In this document: in pieces, positions 54,879-64,000 of the stretch
Layout: each line of letters opens with the position of its first letter
How positions within the stretch are numbered: position 1 is the stretch's first letter
Source of the DNA: Synaphobranchus kaupii
Lineage: Eukaryota; Chordata; Actinopteri; Anguilliformes; Synaphobranchidae
Direction: 5' to 3'
NCBI GenBank assembly: GCA_029718625.1
Contig: CM056391.1
Span: 968,162-1,032,161, forward strand
Length of the DNA stretch: 64,000 bases
Made by a program: the position numbers and the translations under genes
The notes under the pieces: model-generated
Told to the model about the DNA's origin: nothing
Databases searched by the model: none
The model's input: only the letters and a program-made list of their open reading frames with translations

Positions 54879-56499
54879 CCATTCCTGTGAATACATTCAC
54901 ATAAAACTTTGATCTCCCACAGTCCTCTTGACAAAGTTAAATGGTTTGAACAGTGAAACCCAAGATTTTATAAATGTTCTTCATGCATTGCATAGCTATT
55001 TCTGGCATCAAGTGACCTGAGGGGAACTCAACAGACAACAAAAGTGAACAATTAAGATAAAAATAATTTTCAGTTTATTACACTTCAGAGGTTGCAAGTA
55101 AGGTCGGAAGCAGTGCCTATTGGATTGCACAATGAAACGTCACACAAGACTTTGCTCCCTTTGATCATTGAAATTGGAGCTGAGTTCGCTAGATAGCAAG
55201 TTACTCAAAAAGTACAAGTTATCAATCAGGAAAAATTACAATACGAACAAAATCCACATATATATATGTCAGTTAATATAATTTTAATTAGTAATATTAA
55301 TAAGTAATTATTTAATAAGAAATATTTTATTATCATTATTTAACCAGGGAAAACCCCAGTCTCTTCTTCAAAGGGCCCTGCAATACACATTTGAAAGAAC
55401 AGCTAAAATAGCCTAGACTATTTAACTGTATAAATCCTCTTATTTTATAAATTAAAATAACAGGATTTAAATAATGAGTTATTGCCGTTATTCTACATGA
55501 CTTTGATACTGTTTTGAAAAAACAGTGAAATTCAGTACATTTTTATAAACATTTTACCATAAAATACAGTTTGGCAAAATTTCTGTTTCACGGGATTGTC
55601 ATAGTTTTTTATGGGATATTTATTTTACAGTGTACAAGTGTGAACAGACTCTTAGTACGGCCTTATAGTGACCTATCAGAACCAGGACGTTTATCTTTAA
55701 AATATCATTGGGGTAATTCCATGACCAAAAAGCACAATAACCAAATGCTCAATTTACTCATTCAAAATAGATTTCCTCAAGTCAAAATAGACAAACAATA
55801 AAACAAATAACAAATAATTTACCTATAGGCCTACAGAGGTTCCAAAACTTGTTTATCATTCATTCTCTTAAGCCACATTATGTCAGAAATAGCTATGAAG
55901 CCATGAAGATTAAACCCCCCATGTTCATGTTGTGCTGCCTTATTGTGCTATATAACACGTGCTGCCTTATTGTGCTATATAACACACAATTATGAAAATA
56001 CAGGTAACACATTGACCACATATTGATCAAAATAAAGTCAGAGGTGAATCAATAGGCTCCTAACTGGTGAAAGTGTGGGCACATGGCAAACTAACCATTT
56101 GGTAGATAATGAAGAATTCAAAGACAGCAAATGGCAATGCGCCAAACCTGTATTGTGTTAATAAGTTTAAGGAAAAAATGGTGAAGATTTGGGAACCACT
56201 GACCTAGCAAATCTGAGTACCTGTTGAAGATGACGCATAGTGATGATGATGGTCTAAATTTGCATTGGTGGATAGTGAAAATTTCTATGCACATTTATAC
56301 ATGGTAACTAAAGCGGTGGTGTCCTAATCTAATGTTGCTGATTACATATTAATTGTTACAACTGAATGAATGTATCGATGCAAACCGCAATGCCAGGTAG
56401 GCTACATTGTATACTGTGCATGCAACATGCAGTTTTACATACTTTCGGGTAGGAGACGAGTGGAGGAAAGGAGTTGAGGAGTGAAGATTATTGGGACGC
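54879..56499. other. Intergenic region with relics of the cluster 3' flank
   Basis: Short stretches at about 54980-55060 (plus) and 55865-55920 (minus) resemble the shared 3' block of the CD300-like copies (GCTATTTATGGCATAATGTG type). Nothing else recognised. Confidence 0.4.
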
Positions 56500-56582
56500 A
56501 CCCTGGGTTGCTCGGTGATGGCGGAGAACACCAGTTGCAGTACAAACGGCCTCAGACGGACTCTTCTTGCCCGCGCGCCAAG

Positions 56583-57663
56583 CTATCGACTGGAGGGAAT
56601 AAAAGAGTTTGCATACAGTTGATAATTCCTCTCCTTCATCCCTGGTGGGTTGGTCAAGCAGCCAGTCTTATACAGCGTTTCAATGTTGCTGTACACAGAT
56701 GCCTCGTCCAGGTCTTTTCTCGACTGGTTCGCCGTGAAACCAAGCTTCGTCGCCACACTTATGTTTTCATAAACAGGAGAATCGTCTTCGCCTTGGTCCT
56801 GTGGAGACATCAGCGTTGTCTTAATCAGGCCGGCTGGATTAAGAAATGGGAGTAAAAGGAAACAAGCTTTGTTGTTCTAAAATTATGTTAGATTTAGACA
56901 CATGCTTTTTGTAAACCTCTTCTAAAAAATCAGTGAAATAAATGGTTGACTTTAACTGACTCTTTTGTTTCATTTAAAGTTTATTACCAGGGATAAAATT
57001 TGAAATTAAGGGAATTGTGTGACTTATATTGTCTTACTTCCACAAAATATTTTGACTGTTAAAAATGAAAACAAACAAAAATGAACTTTGGGGACTGCTG
57101 GGTGGCTCATTGGTCAATAATAAATGAATAAATAAATACAATTGAAAACCCTGCTGCCACTCCACTCAGCTTAAAGGATGTATAGATGTTTGTAGGTCTT
57201 TGATTGCCAGTGTGCTGACAGCCTGCACACAGGAATAAGAATCCTGTTCAATTTCTGTTGACCTTTCCTTGGGTTGGGTTCTTTCGTTTTGTTTTTTGTT
57301 TTTTTAACTGGCTTTTTTTCAAAGTGGAATTTCCAGTTGCATCTTGAGTCTCTGACATGGTACAACAGACACATGACATCATTTCCTCTGCATTTTTCAC
57401 ACATTTTCATTCTCATTCTTTGTCAAACCACATTAATAAATTATCCTTGCAGTTTTGTGCACTAGCCTATGGGTAAGTTAGGTACAATGCAGGTATGTCA
57501 ACACATAAATACTGTCAACGTCCCCCTGCATAGACAACTAAAATAAAAAGAAAATATTTCACCCACAGTGCAAGCACATGTCGTGTCACTGAATTAATTG
57601 TATATGGATAGGTAATTAGGCGTGACATTAAAATGTATGTGTGCGTGTGTGTGCGTGTGTGTG

Positions 57664-57705
<42 letters not shown>

Positions 57706-60700
57706 CGAGCGAGCGTGCGTGCGTGCGTGCGTGCGTACGTGCGTGCGTGTGTCTATGTGTGTATGTGCATATGTCTGTGTGTTTGCGTGTGTGTGTCTGT
57801 GCGTGCGTGCATGTGTGCGCGCGTTTGTGCGTATGTGCGTACGTGTGTGTGTGCGTATGTGCGTGCGTGTGCATTTTCCTACCTTCCTGATGACAGGGAC
57901 TGGTAACTTTCTCTGCCTGAAGGACACATTTTTTGTTATTAATAATTTAAAACTAATAGAGAGAAAAACAAAATTAACTTGTGTAAATGACAACTCATTT
58001 TTGGACTGAAAGACGTACAGGTACGTAAATTTGACCTTACTATTTAAAAAAATATATATATTTATCTCCAAATTTGAAGTGGTTATTTGTTTGTCTAGGG
58101 CTGTCCCATCATATCAGCAGAAACAGATACATTATTGTGATTTCTCATATCGCATATATAAGTTTTGATGATCAATGCCAACATCCATAATCTGTCTTTT
58201 ACTGACTCCAGTCTGGCCTTAGAAAGCAGGTGAGGTGAGTTATAACTGTATCACCAACTGCTTTAATTTTTCAGTTAAGTGCTGAGTGTCAGTTAGATCC
58301 TGCACACCATGCAGCTCGCCAAGGGCAAATGAGAAAACCACTGGTCCAGGCAGTGCAAAATGAACACATCAGGATGACAGAAAGCGTACCACTTCAAACC
58401 ATTTCCACTGTAAAGTCTCAAAGCTTTACTTTGCATGGAAAGAAGATTAAACATAATTATTAAACATTTTTACGTTGTCTCTTTAAAATTGCGGCAACAT
58501 TACCACACTAAATTAGCATGATAAAGTGAAGTAGTCACGTGCATTATGTGGCTACGGGAAACCTAGGCTGGGATATTAAGCAATAGGGTGCATATTCCAG
58601 GTACTGTGTACCGTTGACCGTATTCCCTCAGGCAGTATCTAGGCGTTCACCACCCAGGGGAAAAGGGTTGCTTACCTACAGATGCACAGGATCAGCAGGC
58701 CGCAGACCAATAGGATCCCTCCCCCCGCCACCACCAAAATCCACACCGCCACACCTGCACCTACACCTGCACAAACAAAAGATGCTCAATGCGCCATGTA
58801 CAGCACCTCCCCACAAAATACTCCTGAGCTCCAGAGGCCCTAGGGTCATTCAACACCAAAACACAACAGGCTGATACCTTAGGTGTACAGTATTCTGTAT
58901 TTATTACATGCATTTTATAGAAATTTACAAGCTCCAATGCTAAACACATAAATGTAGTCCATGGCTTTGGCACCACTGTTGTTTTGTACTGCATTCATTC
59001 AAATTAACCCAAATCCTGCCACCCAAAGTGGCCCTCCCTCTCTGTGTAACCTGCACAACAAAAACGGCGGCGTACATTTAACCCCCTAGGGAGGTGTATA
59101 TATGAGAGCACACATTTAACACCCTAAAGATTGTTTTTCTCAATCGTTTAGACACAATCACCAAATGTGTAACCTCATTCTCTAAACAATGCCTCAAAAA
59201 ACCCTCACCATTATCCCAAATGGCCACATCACTATTTCAGTTCTCATTGTGTTCACACAAAATGAAATTGCTAAAGCACATTTTGCAAAACACTAAAAGC
59301 AATTGCCATTGGGTATATGCAATTCTCATTCAGCTATGACATGCCAGTCAAAACATATATTGTATTTTTCTCAATCAGCTATGTACATTTCCCACTTGCA
59401 TGGACACAGTTGTTCATTGGGTAAATCATTGCTGTCATGGTTTTTGACTAGTCCTTCCTTTGCGGTCATTTTCCTCGGTAGCCACGCGAGGGCGCTGCCC
59501 TTTTAGTGGATGTTTGCTCCGCCCCGTCTTTATTGCGGAGTTTCTCTCAGTATCACACCTGTGCATGGTTACCTTGGAGCTATTTAAGCCCACGTTTCCT
59601 TCGTTCTGGGCTTCTATATTATTTCGCATTATTTTGCACTGTTTTGTGTTTTGTGTGTTGTATTAGTTTTGCCTTTGTTTGCTAAGCCAGTATGGTTAGG
59701 TCTAGGCTCTGTAGGAGACCTCTTTGCTCCAATGTGTTTTATTGGAGTTATGCGGGACCTGCCTTTGTGTATGTAGCTATTAGGACTCTTCGTCCGTGGC
59801 TCTTTTCTGTCTCCGCTTCCTGGTCTTTCCTTTCTTTCTTTGCCTAGACCTGTTGCCTTTTCTGTCTCTCAATCCTCTCTCTATCTGCTTTCTTCCTTGA
59901 AAGCGAGAAGAGTCTTTGTTTGTTTGTGGGTATATTTATATAGTCATTTCTTACTAAGAGACAGGGCATTTATCATACTGAGGCAGGGCTTTATCTATAC
60001 TGAGAGTCAGGGCGTGTATTTTTTACTAGGCTTGCATTAGTCATTGAGCCGGCAAAGGTCCGGAAAAGCTGTTCTGTTCGTCCTTCGGTACCTGTCTCCC
60101 TATAGGGAGACTGGGCGATTTTGTTCAGAACTGTAGTTCTGTTCGCCCTTCGGGTACTTCTCTCCTCACAGGGAGACTGAGCGATTTTGTTCAGACAGTA
60201 GTTCTGTTCGCCTAATGGTAGGTCTTTCCTTACAGGGAGACCGGGCGATTTCATTGACATGTTGCATGTGACTGCGAGCCTATGAAAGTAGCCATGGAAC
60301 GTTAGATCTCTGTTCCTTTCGCCTTCTCGTTACCTTCCCCCTTATTGAGATGTAGGGCCATTATTTTTCACATATCTTGCGTTTGGCACACTGCCAGTAG
60401 AGGTTAGGACACAGAGACTGCTTCCCTTCTATTCCTCCGCAAGCAGTATGCTCCGTTGTAGAGTTAGGGAGTTATTTTTTCGCTTGTTGCGTTCTCCCCT
60501 TGCTTAGCTCTAATTTATGTTCCTTCATTTGTGTTACCTCCGAGGCAGCCCTTTCTCTAATTTCACTGTTTTCACTGTTTAGTATACTGTTTGGGTATTC
60601 AGTGTTAGCTCGTTGTGTTTACCGATTCATTTCTCTCGTGTGCCGTGCACCCGGTTATTGAGATGTAGGGCCATTAGTGTTCGCATATCTTGCGTTTGGC

Positions 60701-63338
60701 ACACTGTCGGTAGGTTAGGGCACAGAGACTGCTTCCCTTTAATTCCTGCAGCAAGCAGTTCGCTCGGTTTAGAGCTAGGGAGTTATTTTCGCTTGTCGCG
60801 TTCTCCCTTTGATTGACTCTAGTTTATGTCCCTTTGTTTGTTACCTCCGAGGCAGCTCCTTCTCTCATTCCACGTTAGCATCTCGTTGTTCACTGTTTTG
60901 TATACTGTTAGGTATTCAGTGTTTGTCAGCTCGTTGTGTTTACCGAGCTTGAGATTCTTTGCTCTCGTGTGACGTTCGCCCGGTTATACTGGATGCCCAA
61001 TGAGACTGATGAATACTGTAATGTTTTCTTTTCATATTTGTGTGTCTGGGAAATCTTTTGTATTGACAGCAACACTATGTACACAGTCCATCCAGTTTTG
61101 ATGCAAATACTTTGAATTTTTAGTGTCAGGGTTTACGCAATGATCAGAAGGTGCTATACATTTGGTGACAGTGTTGTAGAGATTGACTGACTTTGTGTGC
61201 TTTGACGCATGTGGTTAACATTTTGAGCGTTATAGGTTCTTTTGCACGGATGGTATAGTGTTATGAGTAATTGTTTTACTCTTTTGGGAATTGCACTTAG
61301 AGTTTTGAGAATGAGGTTAGGGTTTCGGGAAATGCATCTTAGCGATTGAGAAAAACTGTAAATGTACACCACCAGTGTTAGATTTACACCAGCATTTTTG
61401 CGGTGTGATGTAGTGTCAAACTGTGGCAGTTTTTACAAATCGCTCTTACAGTTCTGCAACAGTATTTCTTTGTGCTGGGATGGAAACAACTAGGGAAGTG
61501 TTTTATTGCACAATGAAATAATATATACTGACACTGTTTGCCTTAGTATTTCATTATTACTTTATATGCTAGTCTCTTTTCTGTACTATACATTACAATA
61601 TGTAAACTTTCCTCACTTTGAATAAAAGAGTCTTGCTAAAGTACTAATAATGGATTACTCCCATTATCGCTGTTTAGGCCTGTAGGGTCTAAATTAAAAC
61701 ACCCTATGGCACAGTGGGGAAGAAAAATTAAACAAGAGTGTCATTGCTACTGTTTTTACAACTACTATACTGCTACTGCTACTACTTCTATAATAATAAT
61801 AATAATAATAATAATAAGAAGAAGAAGAAGATGATGAAGAACAAGAATATTATTCTCATTATTAGTAGTAGTAGTGGTGGTAGTATTGTAACAACATTAA
61901 TAACAGTAATAACAACAATAATAGTATTATTTATATTAAATAGTAAATATTATAGGGCACTAAAGTGTGCCATATAAAGATACATATTTGATCCAGGTCT
62001 GAAATACAGTATACTATGTCAGTTGGACTACAAATCCCAGCATCAAAACACACTGGTACAGAATGGAGCAGCTCTTATGACCTTATTTATGAGGACAATG
62101 GGATGGATGCATTGTCATACTGCCTGAGAAAAGGTGGGTCTGAGTCAGTCAGTAACCACTACATTCGATCTGTCTCACAATACCAGCTACTGTCAGTGAG
62201 GCACTGGTCCTAGCTCTCGTACATAGTACTTTGGCCTGTAGGGTCTAAATTAAAACACCCTATGGCACAGTGGGGAAGAAAAATTAAACAAGAGTGTCAT
62301 TGCTACTGTTTTTACAACTACTATACTGCTACTGCTACTACTTCTATAATAATAATAATAAGAAGAAGAAGATGATGAAGAACAAGAATATTATTCTCAT
62401 TATTAGTAGTAGTAGTGGTGGTAGTATTGTAACAACATTAATAACAGTAATAACAACAATAATAGTATTATTTATATTAAATAGTAAATATTATAGGGCA
62501 CTAAAGTGTGCCATATAAAGATACATATTTGATCCAGGTCTGAAATACAGTATACTATGTCAGTTGGACTACAAATCCCAGCATCAAAACACACTGGTAC
62601 AGAATGGAGCAGCTCTTATGACCTTATTTATGAGGACAATGGGATGGATGCATTGTCATACTGCCTGAGAAAAGGTGGGTCTGAGTCAGTCAGTAACCAC
62701 TACATTCGATCTGTCTCACAATACCAGCTACTGTCAGTGAGGCACTGGTCCTAGCTCTCGTACATAGTACTTTGGCCTGTAGGGTCTAAATTAAAACACC
62801 CTATGGCACAGTGGGGAAGAAAAATTAAACAAGAGTGTCATTGCTACTGTTTTTACAACTACTATACTGCTACTGCTACTACTTCTATAATAATAATAAT
62901 AACAAGAAGAAGATGATGAAGAACAAGAATATTATTATCATTATTAGTAGTAGTAGTAGTAGTGGTAGTATTGTAACAACATTAATAACAGTAATAACAA
63001 CAATAATAGTATTATTTGTATTAAATAGTAAATATTATAGGGCACTAAAGTGTGCCATTGTAATAACTGACCTTGCAAATGCAGTTGTACTGCGGTGGAG
63101 TTCTGCCTCCCGTGCTCATTTTGGGCCTGGCAGTGGTACAGACCCACGTGACCCTCAGTCAGGTTCAGGGTGAGCGTCCTCTCCCACCCCACCGCGATCA
63201 CTTCACCGCCCCTCACCCTGAACCAGGAGTAGTGCGCCACCTGCGGGTTGCCATCGCTACTGCAGGTCAGGTTGACGGTGGTGCCCGCAGTAACCAGTTC
63301 AGAGGGACTCACTGAGGCGGACGTGTTCTTTGGGGAGT
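56583..63338 (-). CDS. CD22/siglec-like Ig receptor, 3' part (partial)
   Basis: Four phase-compatible minus-strand exons. 63338-63072 (267 nt, phase 1-1) is a C2-type Ig domain with VNLTC, the WF after the first cysteine and GLYHC. 58766-58676 is a membrane segment with core [20 protein letters not shown]. 57916-57883 is a short basic juxtamembrane piece ([12 protein letters not shown]). 56798-56583 is the tail with stop. The tail has SPVYENI and ASVYSNI. ASVYSNI meets the ITIM consensus, and both contain YxN, the Grb2-SH2 pattern also known in CD22. YQLYANS near the end adds tyrosines. More Ig exons are expected beyond 64000, since siglec-type receptors start with a V domain. A CD22/siglec-like inhibitory receptor fits best; other Ig receptors with similar tails are possible. 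The Ig-membrane intron is 4.3 kb and filled with repeats. Confidence 0.65.
57632..57872. repeat. GT/GCGT microsatellite in a tail intron of the CD22-like gene
   Basis: About 240 bp of alternating GT and GCGT units with interruptions, starting about 10 nt downstream of the donor of the 34-nt exon. Alternating purine-pyrimidine sequence of this kind can adopt Z-DNA. Confidence 0.9.
59133..61356. mobile_element. Composite element with inverted ends in the CD22-like gene
   Basis: The ends 59133-59187 and 61302-61356 are imperfect inverted repeats (GTTTTTCTCAATCG and CGATTGAGAAAAAC, with ACCTCATTCTC further in). Inside lies a second unit, about 59437-60985, with a CTATTTAAGC promoter-like box, three tandem copies of a roughly 62-bp unit (60069-60257, GGGAGACTGGGCGATTT) and two copies of a roughly 310-bp unit (60346-60655 and 60657-60970, GATGTAGGGCCATTA). 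No protein-coding frame of a known transposon was found. Confidence 0.6.
61677..63057. repeat. Tandem repeat of about 550 bp, 2.5 copies
   Basis: Copies start at 61677, 62233 and 62774 with the phrase GGCCTGTAGGGTCTAAATTA. The first two are 556 and 541 bp and differ mainly in the number of AAT and AAG triplets. The third stops 15 bp from the Ig exon donor. Near-identity of the units means recent duplication or a collapsed or expanded assembly. Confidence 0.95.
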
Positions 63339-63354
63339 CTGAGGGAGTGAGCAT

Positions 63355-63915
63355 GGAGGTAGGTTAGTGAGTTAGTGAGTGAGTGAGTGACTAAGTGAGC
63401 ATGGAGGTGAGTGAGTTAGTAAGTGAGTTAGTGAGCATGGAGGTAAGTGAGTGAATGAGTGAACATGGAGGTGAGTGAGTGAGTGACTGAGTGAGCGAGT
63501 GAGCAAGTTATTGAGTGAGCATGTTATTGAGTTAGTGAGTGAGCAAGTTAATGAATGAGTATGTTAGTGAGTGAGTTAGTGAGTGAGTGAATGAATGAGT
63601 TAATGAGTGAGTGAATGAATGAGTTAATGAGTGAGTATGTTGGTGAGTGAGTGAGTGAGCGAGTTAATGAGTGAGTATGTTAGTGAGTGAGTGAGCGAGT
63701 TAATGAGTGTGTTAGTGAGTGAATGAGCGAGTTAATGAGTGAGTGAGTGAGTGAGTGAGTAAATGAGCGAGTTAATGAGTGAGTATGTTAGTGAGTGAGT
63801 GAGTGAGTGAATGAGCAAGTTAATGAGTGAGTATGTTAGTGAGTGAGTGAATGAGTGAGTGAATGAGCGAGTTAATGAGTGAGTATGTTAGTGAGTGAGT
63901 GAGTTAGTGATTGAG
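63355..63915. repeat. GTGA/GTTA tetranucleotide-based minisatellite
   Basis: About 560 bp of GAGT units mixed with TTAGTGAG and AATGAGTG variants, starting about 15 nt upstream (in gene orientation) of the Ig exon acceptor. 63916-64000 shows nothing I can identify. Confidence 0.95.
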
Positions 63916-64000
63916 ACACTCCGCTTCTTTACACTGTCCATATTTGGTGTGGGGACTTTCACAGGGTTTGAAGCATGAAATTCTGGGCCCTGTGCAAATG

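Noticed and set aside
62016..62754. Duplicated 65-aa ORFs ([13 protein letters not shown]) as a gene pair
   Set aside because: Part of the 550-bp tandem repeat in an intron, with no splice or domain support.

Overview
The window looks like nuclear DNA of a teleost fish. The evidence is small phase-matched exons with GT-AG introns, Tc1/mariner, Sleeping Beauty-type and piggyBac-type non-autonomous transposons, CR1/L2-like LINE fragments, tRNA-headed SINEs and long CA and ATT microsatellites. I cannot name the species. There is one 500-N assembly gap (20308-20807). No bacterial, phage or CRISPR signal was seen.

Positions 1-52900 hold a cluster of CD300 (CMRF35-like)/polymeric-Ig-receptor-like (PIGRL) genes in several copies. 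The ancestral gene has a 55-nt signal-peptide exon, a first V-type Ig exon (about 330 nt), a second V-type Ig exon (about 315 nt), a Ser/Thr-rich stalk exon, a transmembrane exon and one to three tail exons. I call the copies, in order: A (minus strand, 542-2612, with an upstream orphan ITIM tail at 4238-4853), B (orphan V exon, 6166-6495), C (8256-13633, complete, short tail), D (15291 into the gap, frameshifted), E (21862-29225, three ITIMs, exon 1 presumably in the gap), F (30842-32912, signal and V only, broken acceptor), C2 (34653-40822, complete, short tail) and E2 (42763-51820, complete, three ITIMs).

Two large rearrangements explain the layout. Positions 1-5318 are an inverted copy of about 27930-33450, and the inversion joins the plus-strand block exactly at a Tc1-like terminal repeat (5319). 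The block 5319-30100 is repeated in tandem at 31731-52760. Each copy has private insertions: a piggyBac-type MITE in D, a LINE and a SINE in E, a foldback element in C2, a Sleeping Beauty-type MITE between C2 and E2, and a palindromic element in E2. These give a relative chronology.

By inference the genes form a paired-receptor set. C and C2 have nearly the same two-V-domain ectodomain as E and E2, but a short tail without an ITIM. E and E2 carry three ITIMs on separate exons and should inhibit through SHP-type phosphatases. A, B and F form a subfamily whose V domain lacks the canonical B-strand cysteine.

Positions 54200-64000 hold the 3' part of a different minus-strand gene. It has a C2-type Ig domain, a transmembrane exon and a tail with tyrosine motifs (YENI, YSNI), resembling fish CD22/siglec-like receptors. 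Its upstream exons lie beyond the window. It is interrupted by a 2.2 kb element with inverted ends, a tandem repeat of about 550 bp, and GT- and GTGA-type repeats. A decayed copy of its last exon lies at 54756-54878.

All splice sites and gene joins were read by eye from phase and paralogue comparison. No transcript or database evidence was available.
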